This document shows, piece by piece, positions 11,701 to 22,809 of a stretch of DNA of 64,000 nt (position 1 is its first letter; every line of letters begins with the position of its first letter). Location: positions 360,406 to 424,405 of the forward strand of contig MCGE01000035.1 in assembly GCA_002105175.1 (NCBI GenBank), read 5' to 3'. This DNA comes from Absidia repens. Taxonomy: Eukaryota; Mucoromycota; Mucoromycetes; Mucorales; Cunninghamellaceae. The position numbers were made by a program, and so were the translations under genes. The notes below the pieces were generated by a model that saw nothing but the letters and a program-made list of their open reading frames with translations, did no database searches and was not told the origin of the DNA.

Positions 11701-12476
11701 ACAGACTGTAGGTGTCGTATTTGTCATTTGTCAACATGCACACATATCAAGTACGCAGTTATCCATCACAACCCAGCAATTGTACCTTGTCTCTCACTAA
11801 CATATCCTTACATGTGGTCTACAATCAATATTAAAGATGAATCATCTATCTATTCTATAATACACTATTTTATTCCCTCATGTCGAACTCTGCCAATAAT
11901 CCATTACCATCTACAATCATCTATCATTATAGAAATTTATCATTCCAACATCCGCTTCCCCTACTTTTACTATAAAGACACACTATCTTTCTATTCAAAA
12001 AAAGTCTCGTCTGTTATATCACTTATTTTATAACGTCTTCCCATTCTCATCCGAGCAAGAGATTTGGCTAGAATCAAACCATAGCGGAATTTACCCCACT
12101 ATTATCGTCAGTGTTGTACCTAATGGGTTGTGTCATAGATGAATATAGCAGATGTGGATGTTAAAAAAACAACAACATTATGGCGAGCAGCCATGTGGAG
12201 CTTAATCCCCATGTTGCGGTTTTGATACCAGCTATCAGCAAATCAAATGAATGCTTCTCCTATGTGTTTTCATGTAGTAACAAAAAAAAAAAAAAAAAAA
12301 GCCATATAGCAATCAATGCGACAAAAGTCAATAGGTAATATGTAGTGTTTTCTTTATTGAATAAACTGAGATCGCAATATATATATATATATATATATAG
12401 CTATAAAAAGACGGTACTATTCTAAACTATACTAAGCTACAGCATCCCAGTGTACCATAGTGAGTAGATTCACTAA
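11701..12476. repeat. S element (plus orientation), block U and family A 3' flank
   Basis: 11701-12035 is repeat S, which recurs at 25500-25860 and inverted at 15060-15370 and 50225-50580. 12045-12300 is block U (gagatttggctag, attatggcgagcag, cagctatcagcaaatc), recurring at 16310-16600 and 25860-26130. 12335-12476 matches the 3' UTR of family A genes, with an AATAAA-type signal on the minus strand near 12356 and a (TA)n run at about 12378-12399. No coding frame recognised. Confidence 0.6.
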
Positions 12477-13731
12477 TCAACCATGTACGTTTCCAGTTTC
12501 TTGAGCATGGCGTATCTTGAGAATATCATGTTCCTTCAAGATTAAATAACCTCTGGGCTCGACCTTACATGTTTCCAAAACGTCACGTTTCACGATTTGA
12601 TGACAGTGTCGAAATTTGACGAACACCAACCCTTGGCAGTTTTGAATCCATCGACGTACACCACCAGCGGAGATACCATGCACCTTGTTGAACAACACTT
12701 TGCGAAGACAGCCATGGAGCGATACGGCCATGGCATCCAGGCTTGCATTGGTCAAGTTGGCATTATCCAAACGAAGCACCTGAAGATCGGGATGTGTTTT
12801 GATAAAGCAAATAAAGGTAGCATCGTCAATATCATCACAACATTCGAGATTGAGTACTTGCAAACGAAGCCAGCAGGGATCCACCGCTGTCTTGTTCTTT
12901 TGTTGAAGGTTGTTGGCTATTGTCATGATAAGACCTGAAGGTTCGTAGATTGTGAGATTCAAATCGGTCAAGTCTTGAAATCTTGTCATATCCATCACCA
13001 GTTTTTCGGTTAAGATGCTTTCGCCAATATGACACATACGAATTTTTTTCAAAGGACAATTGGAAAGAGCAGAGAGAAAATCATCCTGTAGATCTGTAGT
13101 GATACTGAAAACGAGTTCCGTCAGTTGGTGGCAATGTTAACCGATGGCACGGATGGTTGCCTCCGACAGATGAATGCGGGTTAGTGTGAGAGACGTGAGA
13201 TGGGAGCAATGATGTGGAAGATGTTGTAGACTTGTGCTGGTCATTGATGGCAAGTGATCAAGGGGGGGGGATTTGCTATGGAAAGCGTTTCCAAATGGGG
13301 GATGGGCGTCATCAAACGTAAAAGCTCAGTGTCGGTGCAAGTGATGTTGTCCACATCCAGTGTTCTGACATAATGCCCCATGGGTGGTTCTTCTTTTGTT
13401 GCCAAATAGTCCATCATTCGTTGTAACTGTGTAAGATCAGATTGCAGTACTGGTTCCCGCCATAACAAAGGATACGCTATTGCATAAAATTGTTTGTTGA
13501 CCAAGGTGCAGGTACAAAGGTCCAGCTGCTGATCCATTTGTCGACTATCAGGTTCGTCCAGACCAGGTTCAGGTTCAAGAACGTAATGGATAATGCGTGC
13601 TAGGATTTCATTCGGAAGTTGGTGAAGATGAGGGGTGATAATGACCGTGCCATCAGGTTTCACTTGGATGGTGCTTCGTTCATGTTGAAGGAGTTCCTCG
13701 GCGTAGCGTTTCATTTGCTTGGTGTCGCCTC
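12477..13731 (-). pseudogene. F-box/LRR family A, copy A1 (dead, 5' exons replaced)
   Basis: Corresponds to exon 3 of the intact family A genes: the acceptor at 13732 and the F-box (LPNEILARIIHY...LVNKQFYAIAYPLLWREP) are present. The LRR region is broken by a frameshift around the G tract at 13261-13268 and by a nonsense change at 13137-13139 (TAA where the other copies have CAA). Exons 1 and 2 are absent. Beyond a 28-bp T tract (13801-13828) in intron 2 the sequence switches to an unrelated gene. Ends with the family-typical GNVHG stop. Confidence 0.85.
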
Positions 13732-13796
13732 CTACAAAAAAATCAATTACGGTATAAAAAGTTAGTTCATGGTTTTCATCTAGGAAGTTCCATAAC

Positions 13797-13828
<32 letters not shown>

Positions 13829-13832
<4 letters not shown>

Positions 13833-15050
13833 ACCGTAAAAATGATACTAAATCATCCTTACTGGTCGCAAGACCTGCGGTATCAAGTGTGACCAAACAA
13901 ACTTTTTGAGTGGTGGATATAACCTTCAATAAATCTAAAACTGATATCAGTAAGAAACATCAACCACTCATGAATGGTGTTACCTTGCATGTCTCCATCT
14001 ACGCTTGCCAGTTCATTGATGACATTGCTTGACTTTCTTTAGATCTCGGCTGACAATGGGGTCAGATGATTTGCAATATACAAATACAAAGATCTTGTCC
14101 ACCAAAGATATCACTTTCAACTTTTCTACCTGTTGTTGTGACAGACGTTGTTGATCGTTGCTGTTTTCATGTGTTAGCTTCGATTTCCTACAGTAACCAA
14201 CCATTGTATAGCCTTGACCTTTTCGCTTTTGGATATATTCTTGATACTTAAGAAGATAGTTGACAATATCATTTAAAACTTCAACTAACACATTATATTA
14301 GTAATGGCAGACTAAAGGATGATGCATTTACTTACTGATATGTTTATCCTTCATAACATAATACTTGAAATCCAACCGGAAAACGCACCACCGTAATACC
14401 TTGATCATGCTTTTTCTTTCCATTTGGCCTTCCGATCCGCTGGCTTCCGTTCCGCATCTTGACGTTGTTGCCAAAGAACTTGATATTTCTCGTTGAGCAC
14501 CATTTGTTGAATGATGTAGGGCTCTTTATCAGCAAACAAATCCGAATGATTCCATACTTTTGAAAGGACGTTGTTGATAGTAACCGATTTTTCTTCGTAC
14601 ATTTCTGAGTTAGGGTTGTATGGGAGATAGACCAAGTTTAAAAATTTGACCAGTTGTGTTATCGTTTCTTTTGGGCAATAAACGTTAGTTATTAGTTATT
14701 ACGTTTTATGTTCTTTTGTAAATAAACTTACTTAACCTAGGAACCACATTTTCTTGTTCGGTTGCTTCATTTAAAACGCTTTCGCTTTTTGTAACGATGA
14801 TGGTTAATGGGATTCGCGTCGGTAGTTCTTGAACATAACTGCATGGGCTTCTTTGGATTTTCGCAATAACGGATTTCCACGTTTTCCAAATCATCAATGA
14901 TGTTGGAAAACTCGGCTATATTTTCTTCGTTGTAAGGTTCATAATAAGACATGCAAATTGCTTGTTCCCTGGTGATGATGACCATTGTCTGTCTAATCGC
15001 AACGATTGAATGCAAGTTGTAATAATTTGTGTATAGGTAAAGTCAATCAA
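13829..15050 (-). pseudogene. Decayed multi-exon gene with a serine-recombinase-like GYCRKS motif
   Basis: Conserved-looking exons in order on the minus strand: about 15015-14706 (TMVIITREQAICMSYYEP ... PTRIPLTIIVTKSESV, with a frame change between), about 14640-14345 (VYLPYNPNSEMYEEKSV ... VLRWCVFRLDFKYY), about 14291-14013 (NYLLKYQEYIQKRKGQGY, MVGYCRKS, then SLVDKIFV), and about 13935-13830 (KVCLVTLDTAGL, ending at a GTAAGT donor). The VGY-C-R-K-S start followed by a ...VDKIFV strand resembles the N-terminus of resolvase-type serine recombinases (GYxRxS). This is a weak motif match only. Frameshifts between blocks suggest decay. It abuts the A1 remnant at a T tract. I do not assign a function. 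Confidence 0.45.
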
Positions 15051-15059
15051 GTAAGTGAT

Positions 15060-15370
15060 ATAACAGATATGGTTTTTATTGAATAAAATGACAGGGGTTT
15101 TTTATTGAAGAAAACGACAGGGGTTTTTTATAGTAAAAGTAGGGGAAGGGGATGTTGGAATAATAAATTTCTATGATAATGGATTATTGGTAGAGCTCGA
15201 GATGAGGGAATAAAATAGTGTATATGGATAGATGATTCATCTTTGATATTGATGGTAGACCAAGTGTAAGGATATGTGAGTGAGTGACAAGGTACAATTG
15301 TTGGGTCGTGATGGATAACTGCGTACTTGATATGTGTGCAAGATGACAAATGACAAATACGACACAAGTA
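15060..15370 (-). repeat. S element, inverted copy
   Basis: Reverse complement of 11701-12035 (tttctatgataatggattattgg, gtgacaaggtacaattgttgg, gcgtacttgatatgtg). With that copy it forms an inverted pair enclosing the A1 remnant and the GYCRKS gene. A short duplicated segment (acgacaggggttttttat) lies at its start. Confidence 0.75.
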
Positions 15371-15374
15371 AAAC

Positions 15375-15634
15375 AAAGAAAAAAAAAACCCCCTTATTTT
15401 TTTTTTTTTTTATTTCGAGACCTCACTTGCATGGTTATGCCCGAGCACAAGATTTTTTTTCAAAGCCAGCGTGGAAGCCAGCGTTAAAGCCAGCGTTAAA
15501 GCCAGTGTTAAAGCCAGCATTTAATAAAAATAAATTGACATAATTGCTACATGGAGTTCTCTTGGTTGAAACACCTGTAGGCAGTTTAACTTAGTTGTAG
15601 AGTAGCTTAGTCAAACAGTGCTTTTTTTTAAGCT
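15375..15634. repeat. 12-bp tandem repeat near the end of a transposase fossil
   Basis: About 15470-15525 holds roughly five tandem copies of a 12-mer aaagccagcgtt with single-base variants, ending in ttaataaaaataaattgac. It lies just downstream of the Tc1-like transposase remnant and may be a subterminal repeat of that element. The rest of the interval is A/T-rich. Confidence 0.6.
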
Positions 15635-16193
15635 TCATAACCTTTCTTTGTTTAGGCACTTACCAAGACATTTAGCAGAATGCGAAACAAAGTCGTTGAA
15701 GTCACCTAATTATAAACTATCACAGGCTTCACTTATTCTAGTCATCAACGTCTCTTTTTCCAAGAACTTATTTTTCTTAGCTTTACTCTCAACAACAGAC
15801 CAGAACTGCTAATCGGATTCAACCTAGGAGAGTAAGTGTACGGAGGAATATAAGCAGATCGATATCCTCGAGGAGTGAATATATTTTTCAATATCAGCTG
15901 AGCTGTGTATAGGAGCACTATCCATGACAAGGTAATATCCCTTCAATTCTGTGCACTTGTCCATTTCATCAAGTGTGACCTTCAAAAAGCTTCAGATAAT
16001 GCCCTGTCACTGTTCCGACGCTACAACCATTAGCAGCTAGCCCAAACTTTCTCTTTTTGATACGTTTCGGAACTCTCAAACTGACATTGATTAAAAAAAT
16101 TGCAAGTATTGCAACTAAAATTGATGTTGCATTCGCTTTAGTTGTGGGCACTGTAACTATTGCAGGAGTTCCCTTCTTTGACCAAGCCATCAT
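15635..16193 (-). pseudogene. Tc1/mariner-IS630 (DDE_3-type) transposase, C-terminal fossil
   Basis: Minus-strand translation across several frames gives the family's C-terminal landmarks in order: a TVTGHYLK segment near 16000, KGYYLVMDSAPIHSSADIEKYI near 15945-15880 (second catalytic Asp in VMDSAPIH), then PPYTYSPRLNPI near 15830 in place of the usual PPYSPxLNPIEQFW, then VESKAKxNKFLEKETLMTRISEACDSL near 15780-15700. At least two frame changes and an in-frame stop are present, so it is inactive. The N-terminal DNA-binding part was not found. The upstream end runs straight into S-type repeat sequence at about 16194. Confidence 0.75.
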
Positions 16194-16740
16194 TCCAGCA
16201 TCCGTTTCCCCTACTTTTACTATAAAAACCCACTATCTTTCTATTCAATAAAAACCCCATTTGGTATATCACTTATTTTATAACGTCTTCGCATTCTCAT
16301 CAAATACTACAGCGAGCAAGAGATTTGGCTAGAATAAAACCATAGAGGAATTTACCCCACTATTATCGTCAGTGTTGTACCTAATGGGTTGTGTCATATA
16401 TGAATATAGCAGACGTGAATGTTAAAAAAAAAAAAAAAAAAAAAAACATTATGGCGAGTAACCACGTGGAGCCTAACCGCCATTTTGCGGTTTTGATATC
16501 AGCTATCAGCAAATCAAATGAATGCTTGTCCTATGTATTTTCATGTAGTAAAGAAAAAAAAAAAAAAAAAGGCCACAGAGCAATCAATGCGACAAAAGCC
16601 AATAGGTAATATGTAGTGTTTTCTTTATTGAATAAACTGAGATCGCAATATATATATGTAGCTATAAAAAGACGGTACTATTCTAAAAATTATACTAAGC
16701 TACAGCATCCCAGTGTACCATATTGGATTAGATTCGCTAA
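16194..16740. repeat. S tail, block U and family A 3' flank (A2)
   Basis: 16194-16310 matches the end of S (ccctacttttactataaa, ctattcaataaaaacc). 16310-16600 is block U, with A tracts at 16424-16446 and 16554-16570. 16610-16740 is the A2 3' UTR, with the AATAAA-type signal on the minus strand near 16626 and a short TA run near 16650. Confidence 0.6.
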
Positions 16741-18053
16741 TCAACCATGTGCGTTTCCAGTTCCTTGAGCACGGTGAATCTTGAAAATATCATGTTTCTT
16801 CAATTTTAAAAAACCTCTGAGCACGTCGTTATCTGTTTCCAACAAAACGTCACGCCCCACGATTTGATCACATTGTTGAAATTCGACGAACACCAACCTT
16901 GGGCAGTTTTGAATCCATCGACGTACACCACCAGAGGAGATACCATTCACGTTGTTGAACATCACGCTGTGAAGGCCACGGAGCGACACGGCCATGGCAT
17001 CCAGGCTTGCATTGGTCAAGTTGGCACCATCCAAACGAAGCACCTGAAGATCGGGATGTGTTTTGATAAAGGCGATAAAGGTAGCATCGTCAATACCATC
17101 ACAACATTCAAGATTGAGTACTTGCAATCGAGGCCAGCAGGGAACCACCGTTGTCTTGTTGTGTTTGTTGGCGATTTTCATGATAAGACCTGAAGGTTCG
17201 TAGATCGTGAGATGCAACTCAGTCAAGTCTTTTTTTGTCATCTCCAGTACCAGTGTCTCGGTCAACAAGATCCTTTCGCCCATATGACACAGACGAATTG
17301 TTTTCAACGGACAATGGGAAAGAGCAGAGAGAAAATCATCCTGTAGATCGGTAATGAGGTTGAAGTCGATGTCTGTCAATTGGTGGCAATGGTGACCTAT
17401 GGCACGGAGGGCTGCCTCCGACAGATCAATGCGCCATAATGTGAGAGACGTGAGATGGGGGCAATGATGTGGAAGCTGTTGTAGACTGGTGCTGGTCATG
17501 AGTGGCAAGTAATTATCCGTGTCATTTTCGATCGAAAGCGTTTCCAAATGGGGGATGTGTGGCATCAAACGTAAAAGCTCCGTGTCGTTGCAAATCTGGT
17601 TGTCCAAACGCAGGTTTCTGACATAATGCCCCACGGGTGGTGCTTCTTTTGTCGCCAAAGAGTCATTGATGCGTTGTAACTGTGTCCGACCCAATTCCAG
17701 TACGGGTTCCCGCCATAACAAAGGATACGCTATTGCGTAAAATTGTTTGTTGACCAAGGTGCAGGTACAAAGGTCCAGCTGCTGATCAATTTGTCGATTA
17801 TCACGTCCGTACATACCAGGTCCAGGTTTAAGAACATAATGCATAATGCGTGCTAGGATTTCATTCGGGAGTTGTGGAAGATGAGGGGTGATAATGACCG
17901 TATCATCAGGTTTCACTTGAATGGTGCTTCGTTCATGTTGAAGGAGTTCCTCGGCGTAGCGTTTCATTTGCTTCGTGTCGCCGCCTCCTACAAAAAATCA
18001 ACATTACGGTATAAAAAGTTAGTTCATGTTTTTCATCTAGGAAGTTCCATACC

Positions 18054-18084
<31 letters not shown>

Positions 18085-18327
18085 CTTACGTGTGAAATGT
18101 GAGTGTCCGTGTTCATCATCGGAAAAGTATTGATCGTCGCTAGGTGTTCCTATTCTTTGTGGCTGACGATAATAAAACAGTAATTAGAACCAGAGCGGAT
18201 CAGTGTTCGTGTCCCTTCCTGTCTCATTACTAACAGAAGACCTGGACTCACCATCACCCGATTCCTGGCTTTGGGAGAGCGGAAAAAGATAACTGTTGAG
18301 CAGAGTGGAACTGTACTCGGTAGCCAT
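16741..18327 (-). CDS. F-box/LRR protein, family A copy A2
   Basis: Three exons: 18327-18235, 18162-18090 and 17987-16741 (470 residues). Intron 1 has a GTTAGT donor and a TTCTAAT-type branch site. Intron 2 contains a T tract of about 25 bp. Exons 1-2 encode a Ser-rich leader ending SDDQYFSDDEHGHSHFT. The F-box follows at about residues 92-145 (LPNEILARIMHY, LVNKQFYAIAYPLLW), then about eight to ten LRR units (HLETLSI, HLTSLTL, RLQVLNL, DLQVLRL). F-box proteins recruit targets to SCF ubiquitin ligases, with the LRRs binding the target. A2 differs from the other copies in its last third (ISSGG, CDQIVGRDVL), shared with A5. No frame damage seen. Confidence 0.85.
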
Positions 18328-19250
18328 GGTTTTCGTTTAGTGGTTTTCAAAATAAAAAGAATAGCGAGCGTTTCAAAACGTGTAAAATTCCCCCCTTCTT
18401 TTTCTAATCATCGAAAGCCCGACCAAAACCTTTTATTTTTTTCAGGGACATTATTGACAGACACCTGCCAAAATGCTTAAAATCTCGATTTTTTTTTTTT
18501 TTTTTTTTTTTTTACATGAAGGCAATGAAAACATACGAGAGAGAAATAATATAGTAAGACAAAACCTATTTTATTCATATATTGATATATAAGCTATGGT
18601 AACTAACACGAAGCTAAACTACTGACCGTACTGTTGTTGACCGTTGCTGCTGCTGCTATTGATGATGGATGTCCGTCATCATGATAGGTTGGTTGTCCCA
18701 CCTTTCTGCCCATGGAATAGAATATCCATCCTTAGTACCATGATTTTCTGTTACTTTTGTTCCATACATACTCTTGATGCTGCTGCTGCTGCTCTTCACG
18801 CGGTTTGTTGTTCATCGATTGCATTGCTAATGAACCACTCGTTTGCGTTTCACACAAAGATTCACCCAACATACCATCCATCAAGAAAAAAAAAAAAAAG
18901 GGTGAAAGACCTGTGGCATTAAACAAGTCCCAGTTTCATATACATCATCCCAAGATCCATCCCGATTGCATAACCAGTCGAGCACATGAAATGATGGGTG
19001 GTGTGGGTTCCATGTCATTTGAGTGAGATCGGCGGGTAGGTGGTGAGTCATCCTCTTACGTTCTTTGTCATGGTCATACATTCAGTCAATGTAAAACGAG
19101 GGTGATATGGAGATTCAACGATATGGGGGTTTTATGTTCGTCATATAATGGTGGTTGAAGAAGGATGATGGCGGTTGTTGTTGTTGTAGCGTGGATACTT
19201 TTTTTTTCTGACCCCATCCTTTTTTTCCCCAATTGCTGCCCACCTATAGT
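18328..19250. repeat. A2 upstream region joined to module E, copy 2
   Basis: 18328-18487 is the family A promoter region, ending aaaatctcga. A 23-bp T tract (about 18490-18513) follows, then module E (18514-19200), which elsewhere lies 3' of family D genes. On the minus strand E has a Q-rich stretch (REEQQQQHQEYVWNKSNRK) near 18830-18740 and CNRDGSWDDV near 18960. Frames drift between copies, so no gene is called. The family B gene that occupies this position beside A5 is absent. Confidence 0.6.
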
Positions 19251-19850
19251 GCCAAAGCAGAGTCTTCCATCCCATCCCATCAAAACCCACATTTCAGAAA
19301 CCCCCCTGCCACCCAGTAGTTACATAATTAATACTATTCTCAACTTTGCTCTTCAATATACTCCACCGCAACAAAGTACACTGTAATAGCTGTTTTTTCA
19401 CACAAACACATGCCTGTTTTCTTTTCTACGCACGAACTTATAGAGTTGGTGAAAGAAGTCTCCATAATACCCAATCCGTTCCTTTTTCATATATATATAC
19501 AGAGAGACACTTGTTTTTCTATGCATATGTAATACACATTCGATGAAGCTCATAATGTAAACATACAACAGAGAAACTAATTATAAGAAAAAGAACATAT
19601 TTATTCAGACGTAGATACAAACGATGACAAATTACTACTGAACTAAATAAGTGCTAATCTACTGACGTTCCCAAATGCTACATCCAAAATGAAAGGGGTT
19701 CGCCATGATGTTTGTTTTGCATTTTTGAAAACGCCCCTAATTCAAGTTCTAACACTAATCCTAGATCACCAGTACCCCAATGAGCCTTGCCATCATACCA
19801 ATCAGGCTATCATGAAGGAAGAAAATAAAAAAGAAAGAAAAAGGGGATTT
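19250..19850. repeat. Module M3, copy 3
   Basis: Matches 10455-10985 closely (actgacgttcccaaatgct, aacgcccctaattcaag, cagtaccccaatgag). It ends in the purine-rich run aaagaaagaaaaagggg, where a LINE fragment is inserted. No gene. Confidence 0.65.
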
Positions 19851-20395
19851 TTTTTTTTTTAGGGCAATATAAATAGAATTTTTTATTGCGGAATTTGAAA
19901 CACATCGCAGAGAGGTGAATCAAGGGAATAAAAGAGTGGTAGAAAAATAGATAATATGTGAAGTAGATACTAAATGACTAAACATAAAATGTTACTATCT
20001 CAAAACTAAAATGGGATGTCGTCTGCGTCAGGAGAGATTGGAATGATGAAGAGTGCGTGGAGGAGGACGAAGGCGAGAAAACAGATGGGTGATGAGCGAT
20101 ATGACATTTAATGTGTTGAATGGGGTGTTGTGTAAAAATTAAAGAGCCAGTGATGTCGTGAGATCGCTTGGAGAGAGTACAGGAGCAGAGTAACCAAAGG
20201 TGGATGGAGTTATCCATGTTTCCTGGAGCAACCAAAATTTCGGAGTAAAATGTGGATCATTTGTTGTTGAGGGGGGATACCAGTGGTAGAATGGCTTCAA
20301 ACGATGCTTCCCATAGTGGCCATTTCAGGGAACAGGAGTAGAACAGGTGATCCAACGTTTCTAAAATAGAGAAAAAACGGGGGGGGGGGCAAAAA
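19851..20395 (-). mobile_element. 5'-truncated LINE 3' end (duplicate of 56575-57105)
   Basis: Minus-strand fragment starting near 20395 with an RT C-terminal zinc-binding segment (ETLDHLFYSCSLKWPLW, an H-x4-C half-motif) and ending in an A tract (T on plus, 19848-19859). It carries stops and is non-functional. The same fragment occurs at 56575-57105, so both derive from one insertion duplicated with its flanks. It sits between the purine-rich end of M3 and the caaaaaaaatagaaagc start of the 118-bp-type block. Confidence 0.7.
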
Positions 20396-20749
20396 AAATA
20401 GAAAGCAAAATACGGAGCCTGAATCATCCAGCCTACCATAGTGCGAAAAATGCCAGAGGCTCTTATCCCTTCACTACTTTTTTTTTTTTTTCATCACACA
20501 AACCCCCCCCGTTGACGACGCGCTGAGCACGACGATCAGGTTCCAAGGGGCATCCCATCATAGTGTGAAATGGCGAAGACTCTAATCCCATCCCGTCAAA
20601 ATCTACACTTTAATAAAAGAAACTCTGACACCCAATAAATCGAAAGATTTCCAAAAGCTCCAGCGGACCAGCAGAGCGTTTATTATATAGAAATAATAAT
20701 GAAGAAGAAGCCGGAAAACCCAGTTGGTAAAGAAACCTTGCCCTTAAGA
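20396..20749. repeat. 118-bp-type repeats and R1-leading tail
   Basis: Cores tagtgcgaaaaatgcc and gacgacgcgctgagcacgac, then the aatcgaaagatttccaaaagctccagcgg tail. Same order as at 10986-11385. No gene. Confidence 0.6.
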
Positions 20750-20978
20750 AAAATGGCATTGGCATGCGGTCTGTCAAAGTCATAGTGTGTGCATAAATTA
20801 TGCGTGGTTGAAATTTCACGTTGGGTAACCGCCGGCGGTTATATCACGTGGGGTACTGCCTGCGGTATGTCGTTCATATGTGGAATCTTAAATACTTCAG
20901 TAAAAAAAAAGCAGACTGTAGACTTATCGTATGAATGTAAGTGGAATATCGCATGACTTTCGCTGGTAGTAAGTGGTT

Positions 20979-21010
<32 letters not shown>

Positions 21011-21233
21011 TGAAAAGAAATAATAAAAAAAAAAAGCATTGACATGCATGCTGTCAAAAAAAAAAAAAAAAAAAAAAAAAGCCACATAGCAATCAACGCG
21101 ACAAAAGTCAATAGATAATATGTAGTGTTCACTTTATTGAATAAACTGAGATAGCAATATAAAAAGACGGTACTATTCTAAACTATACTAAGCTACAGCA
21201 TTCCAGTGTACCATATTGGATTAGATTCACTCA
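20750..21233. repeat. R1 repeat, copy 3, and A3 3' flank
   Basis: Bracketed by a degenerate TTGGCA-n7-TGTCAA near 20757 and TTGACA-n7-TGTCAA near 21039-21057. Palindrome TAACCGCCGGCGGTTA at 20826-20841. The first E-box-like site is degenerate (CACGTT); the second CACGTG is at about 20845-20850. The second dyad has a T/G pair (TACTGC-CT-GCGGTA). After an A tract, the A3 3' UTR carries an AATAAA-type signal near 21137 and no TA expansion. Confidence 0.65.
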
Positions 21234-22809
21234 TCAACCATGTACGTTTCCAGTTTCTTGATCATGGCGTATCTTGAAAATATCCTGTTCCTTCAAGATT
21301 AAACAACCTCTGGGCTCGTCCTTACATGTTTCCAAAATGTCACGCTTCACGATTTGATGACAGTGTCGAAACATGACGAACGCCAACCCTTGGCAGTTTT
21401 GAATCCATCGGCGTACACCACCAGCGGTGATACCATGCACCCTGGTGAACCATATTTTGCGAAGGCCACGGAGCGACACGGCCATGGCATCCAGGCTTGC
21501 ATTGGTCAAGTTGGCACCAACCAAACGAAGTAACTGAAGATGGGGATGTGTTTTGATAAAGCAAATAAAGGTAGCATCGTCAATATCATCACAACATCTG
21601 AGTTTGAGTACTTTCAAACGAGGCCAGCAGGGAACCCCCTCTGTATTGTTCTTTTTGTTGGCTATTTTCATGATAAGACCTGAAGGTTCGAAGATCGAGA
21701 GATTCAACTCGGTCAGGTCTTGAAATCGTGTCATATCCGTCACCAGTTTCTCGGTCAAGATCCTTTCGTCAGTCTGACAAATACGAATTCTTTTCAAAGG
21801 ACAATTGGAAAGAGCAGAGAGAAAATCATCCTGTAGACCTGTCGTGATACTGAAAACGAGTTCCATGAGTTGGTGGCAATGTTGACCTATGGCACAGATG
21901 GTTGCCTCCGACAGATGAATGCGCCGTAGTGTGAGAGACGTGAGATGCGAGCAATGATGTGGAAGATGTTGTAGACTTGTGCTGGTTATTGGTGGCAAGT
22001 GATCATCATTTCCATTTCCTAGCGAAAGCGTTTCCAAATGGGGGATGTGCGTCATCAAACGTAAAAGCTCAGTGTCGTTGCAAGTGATGTTGTCCAAATC
22101 CAGTGTTCTGACATAATGCCCCATGGGTGGTTCTTTTGTTGTTGCCAAATAGTCAATCATTCGTTGTAACTGTGTAGGATCCCGATCCAGTACTGGTTCC
22201 CGCCATAACAAAGGATACGCTATTGCATAAAATTGTTTGTTGACCAAGGTGCATTCACAAAGGTCCAGCTGCTCACAAGCTATTCGCCTATCAGGTCCGT
22301 ACGGATGTTCAGGTTCAGGAACATAATGGATAATGTGTGCTAGGATTTCATTCGGGAGTTGTTGAAGATGAGGGGTGATAATGACTGTGTCATCAGGTTT
22401 CACTTGAATGGTGCTTCGTTCATGTTGAAGGAGTTCCTCGGCGTAGTCTTTCATTTGCTTGGTGTCGCCTCCTACAAAAAAAAAATCAATTACGGTATAA
22501 AAAGTTAGTTCATGTTTTTCATCTAGGAAGTTCCATAACATCCTTTTTTTTTTTTATTTTTTTCTTACGTGTGAAGTGTGAGTGTCCGTGTTCATCATTG
22601 GAAAAGTATTGATCGTCGCTAGGTGTTCCTATTCTTTGAGGCTGACGAAAATAAAACAGTATTTAGAACCAGAGCGGATCAGTGTTCGTGTCCCTTCCTG
22701 TCTCGTTACTAACAGAAGAACTGGACCCACCATCACCCAATTCCTGGCTTTGGTAGAGCGGAAGAAGAAGATTATTGTTGAGCGGAGTGGAACTGTACTC
22801 GGTAGCCAT
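21234..22809 (-). CDS. F-box/LRR protein, family A copy A3
   Basis: Exons 22809-22714, 22641-22569 and 22471-21234 (468 residues). Same architecture as A2: Ser-rich leader ending FSDDEHGHSHFT, F-box LPNEILAHIIHY...LVNKQFYAIAYPLLW, then LRRs. Intron 2 contains a short T tract interrupted by A. Exon 3 is three codons shorter than in A2, A4 and A5. Variable positions include RKIWFTRVHGITAGG in the penultimate LRR, where the other copies have different residues. Frame intact, so presumably functional as an SCF substrate adaptor; the target is unknown. Confidence 0.85.

Noticed and set aside
21686..21695. ggttcga-like sequence resembling a tRNA B box
   Set aside because: It lies inside the coding LRR region of A3 and no cloverleaf could be formed around it.
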